A stretch of DNA of 64,000 bases from Allolucifera butyrica (GTDB taxonomy: Bacteria > Bacillota > Negativicutes > Sporomusales > UPPP01), in the NCBI RefSeq assembly GCF_900476375.1, contig NZ_UPPP01000056.1:1-64000 (forward strand), in the 5' to 3' direction. Position 1 is the stretch's first letter. Every line of letters starts with the position of its first letter. The position numbers and the translations under genes are program-made. Below the pieces are notes generated by a model. It was not told the DNA's origin. It worked only from the letters and a program-made list of their open reading frames with translations, and searched no databases. Below, in pieces: positions 35,014 to 42,860 of the stretch.

Positions 35014-36737
35014 TCAGTCTGGCGATGATTGTCCGGAATGAGGCAAAGCATCTGGCAGCCTGTCTAAACAACGTCCGGCATCTGGTCGGAGAAATCATCA
35101 TCGTCGATACGGGCTCGACCGATGAAACCATCGGCATTGCCCGCCAATATACGGATAAAATCTATTCCTTTCCCTGGGAAAATGATTTCAGCGCCGCCCG
35201 CAATTATGCCATTGAGCAGTGTACGGGCGATTGGATTTTGTCTCTCGATGCCGATGAGCGGCTCGACTCTTCCCGGGGAACTTTGCAGCAGCTGATTGCC
35301 CGGTATCCGGAACGGGAAGCCTTTTTCCTGCCAATTTATTGCCAGGCGTCGGCCAAAGAGTCCTCTGCCGATACCTGCATTGTCTTGCGCCTTTTCCGCA
35401 ACCTGCCCTGCTACCGTTTCCGGGGCAAGATCCATGAACAAATCCCCTGGCCCAATCAAGAAGCCGTTATGCTGGCCCCCTTTCCTTTAATCCATCACGC
35501 TGCCTCCGGCAGCAAGGAACGGAACCGGAAGCGGCACCGCAACCTCCTCTTGCTGCAGCAGGAGTTAACCAAACAGCCGGAACAGCTCCATTACCGCTAT
35601 TATATCTCCCTGGAATGGCTGGCCTGGAACCACTTTGACCGGGCACTGCCAGGCTTGCGCCAAGTTTACGGCAGTTTGACGGAAACAAACATTACCTTTC
35701 GCGCCAGCGCCGCCCGCCATATCATTTACTGCCTGCGTATGACGGGAAAGCTGGCGGAAGCGTTGGCGCAAACACTGCAAGCTGCGGCCGAATACCCTTC
35801 CTATGCCGATATTTATTTTGAAGGCGGGCTCACCCTGGAACAGATGCAGGAATACGAAGCGGCCTGCCGCTGGTTTCAGGCCGCTTTGGACAGCGGACCG
35901 CCGGCCCCGGTTTTTGTGCATGCCGTGGGAACGGAGAGCTTCCTGGCAAGTTACCATCTCGGCTATTGCCGGGAAAAAATGCAGGATTTTTCCGCCGCCC
36001 TCGCCACCTACCGGCAGGCCTTAACGCAAAATCCTTCCTTTTATTATCCGCTGTACCCTCTGTGTTCCCTGTTATTGCGGCGCTATCCGCCGGCTGAAAT
36101 GTTATCGCTCTTGCATTCGGGCGGCTATTTGGCCAGACCGGAATGGGCCCGTGCCCTGGCTGAATTTTTCTTCGCCGCCGGCGAAGCGGAAGCGGCCGTG
36201 TTATGCAGTCAAAAAGCCGGTGAAGACGCTGCGGGAAAGCTTCCCGTCTATCTTCTCTACAGCGGACGCGCCCTGGATGTGGTAGCAATGTATAACCGCC
36301 TTAGCCCGGCTTCCTCCGGTGCGCCCCTGCCGGCCGAGTATACGCTCGCCTGCCTGCTCTGTCAAAATTGGGACGAAGCCAGACAGGCTGCCCTGGCGCT
36401 TTGGCGGTCCCCCGCCTGTCGCAGCACGGCCTGGGTGCTGCTTTGTCTGCTGGATTTCTATACCGGCCAAACCCAGTATTTATATCCTGAACCGGCCCGG
36501 GAACCGGAAATTATCGCCTCTCTCCTCTCCATTCTGGAACATTGTCTGCGCTGTTCCGCTGTTTTGCCGTCCGCCGGCGGTCTAACCCAATTGTCTCACA
36601 ACTGTATCCTTGCTTTAACGGAACGTACACGAACCGGTCCGGCTGCGCTGGCGGCTTACTGGGATGACCGGCGCAACCGCTGTGAAGGCAAACTGGCAGA
36701 ACAGACAGGTCTGCCCAAGGAGTTGTGGTCATCATGA
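35010..36737 (+). CDS. GT2-family glycosyltransferase with helical-repeat C-terminal region, 575 aa
   Basis: Paralogue of the preceding gene. GT-A domain 1-220 with LAMIVRNEAKHLAACLNN, IVDTGSTDET (31-40), NDFSAARN and LDADERL (79-85), then FRNLPCYRFRGKIHEQI. The C-terminal 350 residues are helical with TPR-type features (DIYFEGGLTLEQMQEYEAACRWFQAAL; SYHLGYCREKMQDFSAALATYRQAL), degenerating toward the end. ATG 35010-35012 lies within the stop of the upstream gene (CCATGA), so translation is coupled; the longer ORF start is inside the previous gene. Cytoplasmic. Donor and acceptor are unknown. Confidence 0.92.
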   Translation: MISLAMIVRNEAKHLAACLNNVRHLVGEIIIVDTGSTDETIGIARQYTDKIYSFPWENDFSAARNYAIEQCTGDWILSLDADERLDSSRGTLQQLIARYPEREAFFLPIYCQASAKESSADTCIVLRLFRNLPCYRFRGKIHEQIPWPNQEAVMLAPFPLIHHAASGSKERNRKRHRNLLLLQQELTKQPEQLHYRYYISLEWLAWNHFDRALPGLRQVYGSLTETNITFRASAARHIIYCLRMTGKLAEALAQTLQAAAEYPSYADIYFEGGLTLEQMQEYEAACRWFQAALDSGPPAPVFVHAVGTESFLASYHLGYCREKMQDFSAALATYRQALTQNPSFYYPLYPLCSLLLRRYPPAEMLSLLHSGGYLARPEWARALAEFFFAAGEAEAAVLCSQKAGEDAAGKLPVYLLYSGRALDVVAMYNRLSPASSGAPLPAEYTLACLLCQNWDEARQAALALWRSPACRSTAWVLLCLLDFYTGQTQYLYPEPAREPEIIASLLSILEHCLRCSAVLPSAGGLTQLSHNCILALTERTRTGPAALAAYWDDRRNRCEGKLAEQTGLPKELWSS

Positions 36738-38203
36738 CAACCGGAATCAGCCTGTGCATGATCGTTAAAAATGAAACCGATACCTTAGCCGCCTGTCTTG
36801 ACAGCGTGAAGGGTCTGGTCAATGAAATCATTCTGGTCGATACCGGCTCCACCGACCAGACCGTCGAATTGGCCCGTTCCTTCGGTGCTACCGTCTTTTC
36901 CTGCCCCTGGCAGGGAGATTTTGCCGCGGCGCGGAATTTTTCCCTCGCCCAGGCGAGCGGAAACTGGCTGCTTGTGCTGGACGCCGACGAAACTCTTGCC
37001 CCAGGTTCACCGGCCATCCTGCTGCAGGAAATCCGGCAACCGGGAGTGGAAGGATTTTATATTCCGATTAGAAATTTCATCGCTGACGGACACACTTATG
37101 TTGCGGACCAGGCCGTACGCCTGTTCCGCAATAAACCGGCCTACCGCTTCACCGGCGCCATTCATGAACAAGTTGCCGGTTCCATCCAGGATACCAATCA
37201 TGGCCAGGGCCTTGCCGTATCCCAAGCAACCATCCTTCACCGCGGTTACCTTGCCGCCGTAATTCAACGTAAGGAAAAGCAGGCCCGCAATATCACTCTC
37301 CTGAAGTCCGCCCTGGCCTCCGCCCCGTCCGACCCGTTTCTCCTGTATAGTTTGGCCGCAGAATACATGCAGGCGGAGGACTTTAACCAGGCTGAAAACC
37401 TGCTGCATCAATCCCTGTCCCATATGCATGGCACCGAAGGGTTTGGCGCCCCTGCGCTCTACGCTCTTCTTTTCTGTTTATATCAAAACAAAAAATGGGA
37501 GGAATTGTCCCGTTTGCTGGCTGACGCACTTCGGTCGAATCCGGAAAATGCCAACCTGTTTTTTTTCCGGGGATTACTCGCCGCCGCTTCAAACGACGCC
37601 CCGGCAGCCCTGGCTGACTTTGCCACTGCCGCCAGGCAAGGCGCCGACACGGTTCCCCGCCACTATATAGCCACACTCTGCGGCAACCTTTGTCTGGCCC
37701 TGGAAGACTGGCCGCAGGCGGCAAACTGGTTTCTCCTGGCCTGGCAAGAGCAGCCCCGTTCCCCGTACGTACTCGAACAATTTCTGTTTTTAAACCGGCA
37801 GGAATCAGTACAAATCAATTGGGAGGAATTGGCCTCGTCTTATCCCGGTGAACCGGAAGAACCGCTTGCAAATCCCCGGCTTGTCTGGGCTAACTGGCTG
37901 TTGAGCATCCTCCGTTTCTCAGCCGGCGCCACCTCTGCCGCCGCCTGCCTTGACCGGAAATCCGGCTTACCTGTTCCCGGCGGTGCTTCCCTGCCGCCGG
38001 AATGGCGGTATCTGACCCTGGTAGCGGCGGAAATCCACGGCATATTGCTTTTATGCAACAATCATCCCGCCTACAAGCCGGTCTGCCTGACCGCTAAAAT
38101 CCGCCATACCGCAATAGCCGGGCTGGAAATTCTCAGCCGCCTCGATTCTTCTGATCCTAAAACCCTTTCTGAACTTCCCCCTAAAGAAAGGAGCAGCCTA
38201 TGA
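36734..38203 (+). CDS. GT2-family glycosyltransferase with helical-repeat C-terminal region, 489 aa
   Basis: Third paralogue. GT-A domain 1-225: LCMIVKNETDTLAACLDS, LVDTGSTDQT (35-44), GDFAAARN, LDADET (82-87), FRNKPAYRFTGAIHEQV. The C-terminal helical repeats are fewer (LLYSLAAEYMQAEDFNQAENLLHQSL; NLFFFRGLLAAASNDAPAAL). It starts at the ATG of ATGA shared with the upstream stop. The N-terminal 90 residues are closer among the three paralogues than the rest, which fits tandem duplication followed by divergence of the acceptor-binding part (inference). Confidence 0.92.
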   Translation: MTTGISLCMIVKNETDTLAACLDSVKGLVNEIILVDTGSTDQTVELARSFGATVFSCPWQGDFAAARNFSLAQASGNWLLVLDADETLAPGSPAILLQEIRQPGVEGFYIPIRNFIADGHTYVADQAVRLFRNKPAYRFTGAIHEQVAGSIQDTNHGQGLAVSQATILHRGYLAAVIQRKEKQARNITLLKSALASAPSDPFLLYSLAAEYMQAEDFNQAENLLHQSLSHMHGTEGFGAPALYALLFCLYQNKKWEELSRLLADALRSNPENANLFFFRGLLAAASNDAPAALADFATAARQGADTVPRHYIATLCGNLCLALEDWPQAANWFLLAWQEQPRSPYVLEQFLFLNRQESVQINWEELASSYPGEPEEPLANPRLVWANWLLSILRFSAGATSAAACLDRKSGLPVPGGASLPPEWRYLTLVAAEIHGILLLCNNHPAYKPVCLTAKIRHTAIAGLEILSRLDSSDPKTLSELPPKERSSL

Positions 38204-39705
38204 TCAAAGTAATGCTGGCCAGCCCGGTGCGGCAGACTCCTGCCATTTTGCAGGAATTTCTCCGGGCTTTGGAACAGTTAAATACCGCCGGATTGTCAAT
38301 CGAATATGCCTTTATTGACGACCATAATGAGCCGAGCGCCCTTCTGACCGGCTTTGCCAAACAGCACGGCGGTTCAGCCCATATCCTGCCGGGAAAGCCG
38401 GCAGCGGATTACGTCTGCGACGAAACCACCCATTACTGGCGGGAAAATTTAATGTGGAAAGTAGCGGAGTATAAAGACCGGCTTATGGCGCTGGCCTTGG
38501 CAAGGAACTGTGATTATATCCTGCTGCTTGATTCCGACCTGGTCCTCCAGCCTGATACTCTTCAGCATTTGGTCAGTCTGGGCAAAGACATCGTTTCCGA
38601 AGTTTTTTGGACAAAATGGACTCCCGGCGCACCACCCCTTCCCCAGGTTTGGCTATGGGGCCAATACGAGTTTTATTACTTCCGGGAACGGAATGAAACA
38701 CTGACGCCGGAACAGAAAGAAGCCCGGCAGCAGGAATTCTGGCAGATGCTGCAGACGCCGGGAACGTATAAAGTAGGCGGTCTCGGCGCCTGCACGCTCA
38801 TTAGCCGCAAAGCAATAGAAGCCGGTGTCGCTTTTCGCGAAATCTACAATTTGGGATTAGTGGGTGAAGACCGTCATTTCTGCGTCCGGGCAGCCGCTTT
38901 AGGCTTTACGCTCTATGCCGATACCCGGTATCCGCCCTTCCATATCTACCGGGAATCCGAACTCGCTTCGCTGCACGAATATAAATGGCGCCATTTTCCC
39001 GCTTACCATCCAGCAAAGGGCAGTCTGACTCTGGGCATGCTTGTACGGAATGAATCCGGGCGCTATTTGCCTGCCGTGCTCCGGCAGGCCGTTCAATATG
39101 CCGGCCATGTTGTCATCCTGGATGACGCCAGTGACGACGACACTGTTTTGCTCTGCAAACAGATTCTTAATGGTACGCCCCATACAATTGTAAGCAATTC
39201 CGTCTCCGGTTTTGCCAACGAGATTGTTTTGCGAAAGCAGCTTTGGCAACTAGCAACCGCCGGCCGGCCGGATTGGGTCTTGCTGTTGGATGCCGACGAG
39301 CGGTTTGAAGATACAATTATTTCACAAATGCCCGTCCTTGCCGCCAATCCTTATGCCGATACCATTCAGTTCCGTCTCTATGATATGTGGAATGAAACCC
39401 ATTACCGGGATGACAGTAACTGGTTTGCTCACAAACAGCACCGGACTTTCATGGTGCGCTACCAACCGGATTATGCCTACCGCTGGCGGGAGACACCCCA
39501 GCATTGCGGCCGCTTTCCCTGCAACGTTCCCGTCAGATATCCTTTTAACAGTAACATTCGCCTGCAGCATCTCGGCTGGGCCAAACCGGAAGACAAGGTC
39601 TATAAATATTTGCGTTACCGGCAGTTGGACCCGCAGGGACGTTACGGATCCAAAGCTCAGTATCTCTCCATTCTGGACCCGAAACCGGCCCTTACGCACT
39701 GGTGA
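38200..39705 (+). CDS. Two-domain glycosyltransferase (GT2-like tandem), 501 aa
   Basis: Two GT-A-type units in one chain. Unit 1 (1 to about 270) has MIKVMLASPVRQTPAILQEF, LLLDSDLVLQPD (DSD at 111-113) and VGGLGACTLISRKA. Unit 2 (about 274-501) has LTLGMLVRNESGRYLPAVL, VILDDASDDDT and LLLDADERFE (DAD at 364-366), with RWRETPQHCGRFPC and HLGW toward the end. No TPR tail, signal peptide or membrane helix. It starts in the ATGA overlap of the third gene and follows AAAGAAAGGAG. It could add two successive sugars, or one unit may be structural. Last glycosyltransferase before the repeat protein. Confidence 0.9.
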   Translation: MIKVMLASPVRQTPAILQEFLRALEQLNTAGLSIEYAFIDDHNEPSALLTGFAKQHGGSAHILPGKPAADYVCDETTHYWRENLMWKVAEYKDRLMALALARNCDYILLLDSDLVLQPDTLQHLVSLGKDIVSEVFWTKWTPGAPPLPQVWLWGQYEFYYFRERNETLTPEQKEARQQEFWQMLQTPGTYKVGGLGACTLISRKAIEAGVAFREIYNLGLVGEDRHFCVRAAALGFTLYADTRYPPFHIYRESELASLHEYKWRHFPAYHPAKGSLTLGMLVRNESGRYLPAVLRQAVQYAGHVVILDDASDDDTVLLCKQILNGTPHTIVSNSVSGFANEIVLRKQLWQLATAGRPDWVLLLDADERFEDTIISQMPVLAANPYADTIQFRLYDMWNETHYRDDSNWFAHKQHRTFMVRYQPDYAYRWRETPQHCGRFPCNVPVRYPFNSNIRLQHLGWAKPEDKVYKYLRYRQLDPQGRYGSKAQYLSILDPKPALTHW

Positions 39706-39796
39706 CATAATTTCCTTTTTGCCGACACACCTCAACGACCTTCCCCATATTATGTAATGAGCCCAAAATTATATCAAATTAAAGGGGGAACCTCAT

Positions 39797-40651
39797 TTGC
39801 CGAACTATAAAATTATTCAAGACCAGGCCGATCAAGCGAGAATTAAAGTTTACGGTTCATCCGACGTAGCCCTTAGCACGGATGCGACCGGGAATCTGGG
39901 CATCACCTCCACCGGTCTGGCCATTACACCACCGACATCCGGTCTGTCCATTACGCCGCCGACAGATGGTTTATCCATCACTTCCTCCGGTTTGGCCATT
40001 ACACCGCCGACAGCCGGTCTGTCCATTACTTCCACCGGCCTGGCTATTACACCGCCAACGGATGGTTTATCCATCACCTCCACCGGTTTGGCTATTACAC
40101 CACCGGCAGCGGGTCTGTCCATTACGCCGCCGGCAGATGGTTTATCCATTACTTCCACCGGCCTGGCCATCACGCCGCCGGCAGATGGCCTGTCCATTAC
40201 CTCCACCGGCCTGGCTATTACACCGCCGGCAGATGGCCTGTCCATTACCTCTACCGGCCTGGCTATTACACCGCCGGCAGACGGCCTTTTAATCACCAGC
40301 ACGGGTTTGGCCGTGTTGTCGACCCTGGCCACGACGGACGTATCCTTTACGCAATCGGGCATCACCGAAACTACGGGCGCTCCCACCCAGGATTTCAATG
40401 TCCTCAGTATCCGCGATTACTCTTTCGGCATCGTCAACAGTACGACCAGCAGCGGGCAGGCGACGGCGCAGCTCCAGCTTAGCCCGGACGGTACGACCTG
40501 GCAAAATAACGGCGCCGTGATTACGATTGATGCCGGCACGGTAGATACGTTAGTGCCCTCCATTTTCTTAAAATACTCCCGTGTTTATTACGCCGCCGTC
40601 AACGCCGCCAGCGCCGTAACCTTAACGTTCTACTTCCAGGGGCAGACCTGA
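39797..40651 (+). CDS. GLxIT-repeat protein with DUF6385-like C-terminal domain, 284 aa
   Basis: Short N-terminal part (1-33), then Ser/Thr/Pro-rich repeats (about 34-172): units such as GLSITST and GLAITPPTD alternate, with nine ITPP and eight ITST/ITSS motifs. The last third (about 185-284; QDFNVLSIRDYSFGIVNST, SPDGTTWQNNGAV, LKYSRVYYAAVNA) looks like the DUF6385 domain. No signal peptide. TTG 39797-39799 is the start, with GGGGG 7 bases before it. It is 91 bases after the fourth glycosyltransferase gene and followed by hairpin element C. It is the obvious candidate acceptor of the operon's glycosyltransferases. Confidence 0.85.
   Translation: MPNYKIIQDQADQARIKVYGSSDVALSTDATGNLGITSTGLAITPPTSGLSITPPTDGLSITSSGLAITPPTAGLSITSTGLAITPPTDGLSITSTGLAITPPAAGLSITPPADGLSITSTGLAITPPADGLSITSTGLAITPPADGLSITSTGLAITPPADGLLITSTGLAVLSTLATTDVSFTQSGITETTGAPTQDFNVLSIRDYSFGIVNSTTSSGQATAQLQLSPDGTTWQNNGAVITIDAGTVDTLVPSIFLKYSRVYYAAVNAASAVTLTFYFQGQT
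39906..40308 (+). repeat. In-gene tandem repeats, about 48 bases per unit
   Basis: Near-identical units built around TCCATTACCTCCACCGG and CTGGCTATTACACCGCC encode the GLSITST-GLAITPPxD pairs. The DNA-level identity, beyond protein need, suggests recent expansion and a potential for length variation. The repeats also keep an antisense frame open by chance. Confidence 0.9.
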
Positions 40652-40657
40652 TGATAA

Positions 40658-40719
40658 GAAAGACCGCGCTAACGCGCGGTCTTTCAGCTCGTAACGCAGG
40701 GCTCAGGACGCAAAAATGC
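40658..40719 (+). repeat. Dispersed intergenic element, copy C (partial), also terminator of the repeat-protein gene
   Basis: Perfect hairpin AAAGACCGCGC-TAAC-GCGCGGTCTTT (40659-40684) 8 bases after the stop, then CAGCTCGTAACGCAGGGCTC and AGGACGC, matching the tail of copies A and B. The remainder of the element is missing. Confidence 0.7.
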
Positions 40720-40721
40720 CA

Positions 40722-40755
40722 CAAAAAAAATCACGGCTTTAACCGTGATTTTTAG
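40722..40755. terminator. Terminator of the TPM-domain gene
   Basis: AAAATCACGG-CTTTAA-CCGTGATTTT with A-run and T-run on opposite sides; on the minus strand eight T follow, 15 bases after the stop of the gene at 40770. Confidence 0.88.
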
Positions 40756-40769
40756 CTGTTCTTGGTTTC

Positions 40770-41543
40770 TTACCACTTCCGGTCCGAGCCGCCGCCGCCG
40801 CCGGAACCGCCGCCATAACCGCCGCCACCACCGTAGCCGCCGCCTCCTCCTCCGCCGCGGCGGAACAAAAGAGCAAGCAGCAAATAGGTGATGGAACCGC
40901 CGAAAAACAGCCAATCTATAACAAACAGCAGCAGCAAGCCGGCAAACATGCCGATTTGCGCCCACCAGGGAAGGCGGTCCCACAAGGATTGGGAATGGAC
41001 TGTCCGGTGTTGTACCGTTCTGGCATCGGTTTTCAATTCCACATTATATTCTTTAGCCACAACATTGACCAAAGCATAATAGCCGTTTAAGATTCCCCGG
41101 TCATAATCACCGCGTTGAAAATAAGGAATCATATACTCATCCTGCAACCGGCCGGTTTTCGCATCCGGCAGGGCTCCCTCAAGACCGTAGCCCACCTCAA
41201 TCCGGGACTGCCGGTCATTGACCGCAACCAGCATGACAACCCCGTTATTGAGTTTTTTATCGCCTACACCCCATTGGCGCAATATTCCCAGCGCGTATTC
41301 CTCGGGCGGTGTTCCCTCCAGTGACGGGGTAGTAACGACAACCACCTGCGCCTTGGTCCTTTCCGCCAATTGGCTTCCCAATTGATTGATGCGGTCTTTG
41401 GTTTCGGCGCTAAGTGCCCCGGCATAGTCCTGAACATAAATACTGCTTGACGGCGCCGGTGGAATTGAAGCCTGAGCCCAAACTGTGGCCGTTCCCAGCA
41501 GAACATATACTGCCAGCAACAGCCAGACTAATTTTTTCTTCAT
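40770..41543 (-). CDS. TPM-domain protein (YgcG family) with Gly-rich tail
   Basis: 257 residues: signal peptide (KKLVWLLLAVYVLLGTATVWAQA), a TPM domain about 30-165 (YVQDYAGALSAETKDRINQLGSQLAE; VVVVTTPSLEG; NNGVVMLVAVNDRQSRIEVGYGLEG), a transmembrane segment about 190-230 and a Gly/Tyr-rich C-terminus ending SDRKW. TPM proteins are exported and membrane-anchored; some have phosphatase activity or aid membrane protein repair. It pairs with the LemA-family gene 90 bases upstream, a common combination. Confidence 0.92.
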   Translation of the reverse strand: MKKKLVWLLLAVYVLLGTATVWAQASIPPAPSSSIYVQDYAGALSAETKDRINQLGSQLAERTKAQVVVVTTPSLEGTPPEEYALGILRQWGVGDKKLNNGVVMLVAVNDRQSRIEVGYGLEGALPDAKTGRLQDEYMIPYFQRGDYDRGILNGYYALVNVVAKEYNVELKTDARTVQHRTVHSQSLWDRLPWWAQIGMFAGLLLLFVIDWLFFGGSITYLLLALLFRRGGGGGGGYGGGGGYGGGSGGGGGSDRKW

Positions 41544-41634
41544 GGCGCTCCCTCTCTTATCCGCTTACAATTCGCCTCCACAATAGCAAGAATGAATGCC
41601 GCGCTGGTGGCGGTATTCTTACTTTTTTGCGATG

Positions 41635-42186
41635 TTAAAACTGAACCTTGGGAACCGCTTTCGCCCCTTCGGCGGCCTTAAAATATTCCCTCGGTCCGTA
41701 ACCAAGCATTCTGGCGTAAATTACAGTGGGGAACGACTGAATTTTAGCATTGTAAATTTGAACGGCGTCATTATAATCTTTTCTGGCTACGGCCAGACGA
41801 TTTTCCGTACCGGCTAATTCATCCTGCAAAGCCCGGAAATTTTGGTCCGCTTTTAAATTCGGATAATTCTCGGCAATCACCAGCAAACGGCTTAACGCGC
41901 CATTCAGGTTATTATTCGCCTCCGCCTTTGCCGCCGGCCCCTGAGCACCGGCCAGTTTAGCCCTGGCATCGGCAACTTCCTTAATCGCAGTCTGTTCGTG
42001 ACTGGCATACCCTTTTACCGTGTTTACCAAATTCGGTATTAAATCAGCTCTGCGCTGCAGTTGGTTTTCGACCTGCGCCCATCGCCCGTTTATATTTTCG
42101 TTTAGGGAAACCAGACTGTTATAGCCGCCAATTCCTGTCACAACCAAAAGTACTACCACAATTCCAACAATGATCCAGCCTTTCAA
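41635..42186 (-). CDS. lemA: LemA-family membrane protein
   Basis: About 183 residues: one N-terminal membrane helix (WIIVGIVVVLLVVTGIGGYNSLVSL) followed by a helical LemA domain (NINGRWAQVENQLQRRADLIPNLVNTVKGYASHEQTAIKEV; NPN-type LIPNLV motif; YNDAVQIYNAKIQSFPTVIYARMLGY). Function of LemA proteins is not established. TTG 42184-42186 is chosen: GGAGGTG lies 6-8 bases upstream, whereas the ATG five codons earlier overlaps that site. First gene of the LemA-TPM unit. Confidence 0.92.
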   Translation of the reverse strand: MKGWIIVGIVVVLLVVTGIGGYNSLVSLNENINGRWAQVENQLQRRADLIPNLVNTVKGYASHEQTAIKEVADARAKLAGAQGPAAKAEANNNLNGALSRLLVIAENYPNLKADQNFRALQDELAGTENRLAVARKDYNDAVQIYNAKIQSFPTVIYARMLGYGPREYFKAAEGAKAVPKVQF

Positions 42187-42253
42187 AACAAACACCTCCA
42201 TATAAAATTGCAGATAGACATCTGTTTTTATATTATATCATAAGATGGCATAT

Positions 42254-42281
42254 CTAAAAAACCCGCTCACACGGGGTTCGG
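42254..42281 (-). terminator. Terminator-like hairpin upstream of lemA
   Basis: Minus strand GAACCCCG-TGTG-AGCGGGTT followed by six T. It would stop transcripts coming from uvrC through the 650-base spacer. A possible -10 (TATAAT) for lemA lies just beyond. Confidence 0.65.
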
Positions 42282-42293
42282 CAACACACTAGC

Positions 42294-42386
42294 GGATATT
42301 GGATATTGGATGTTGGTTATTGGTTTTTTGGGGGGAGATTGGGCAAAAATATAAAAGCGTCTGGCCGGTACAGACCGACCAGACGC
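42294..42386 (+). repeat. TTGGA-rich tract followed by hairpin
   Basis: Tract 42294-42343 with repeated ATTGGAT/TGTTGG units and a GGGGGGAGATTGGG end, then the hairpin 42357-42386 with GCGTCTGG/CCAGACGC outer and CGGT/ACCG inner stems. Same architecture as at 29.5 and 52.5 kb. Confidence 0.7.
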
Positions 42387-42419
42387 CTGAAAATCGTTGG
42401 GAAAAGCCCGTAATGATCT

Positions 42420-42810
42420 ACGCTACAGCCAATACCGATCATTACATACCTATATACAATCTTTCGACTGCACACAAGCATTACACAACCGGCACCGACC
42501 TTTGCTCGACTGCCAGGAATCCCTGCCGAACCTACTGCAATCGCCAGACTGCAATAGACCCATCTTACAGTTTTCGGGGAACCATCTCCAGCACCCCTGG
42601 CAGTCTTAGCTCGACTACCATACATCCCTTTCGACCATACGGCAACAGTTGGGCTACCGCACAGCCTTACAAGACATATGGCAATCTGCCCGCCGACTCA
42701 TACCGAACCTTTCGATCCGGCATAAATCTTTGGCCGACTGACACCGAACACCATTGATATCCGATGCCAATCTTGGCTCGACCATTACGAACCCTTACAC
42801 ACATAGTATG
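42420..42810. repeat. Degenerate tandem repeat array, period about 40-44 bases
   Basis: About eight units recur on the plus strand, each ending in a motif like CTTTGCTCGACTGCCA (examples end near 42474, 42517, 42620, 42698, 42742, 42786). Many units also carry AACCTTTCGATCCGG-like sequence. Units are 38-44 bases with one longer member. The plus strand is poor in G and rich in A and C. A 152-codon plus-strand ORF runs through it, but the period does not divide by three and no ribosome-binding site is seen. No known gene or RNA recognised in this spacer. Confidence 0.55.
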
Positions 42811-42860
42811 GCCGTCCGTCGCGGTTTCATACTTGGAAAACCATGTAACTTTCTTATCTC

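Noticed and set aside
39850-40398. 182-codon minus-strand ORF with GGVIARPVEVMDRPS repeats
   Set aside because: It is the antisense frame of the repeat-protein gene, kept open by the repeats; no ribosome-binding site, and the plus frame has a coherent domain and operon context.
42299-42757. 152-codon plus-strand ORF through the degenerate repeat spacer
   Set aside because: No ribosome-binding site, the 40-44-base period is not a multiple of three, and its first part is a TTGGA tract; treated as non-coding repeat.
42420-42810. CRISPR array
   Set aside because: Units vary in sequence throughout, with no constant repeat alternating with unique spacers, and no cas genes are present.
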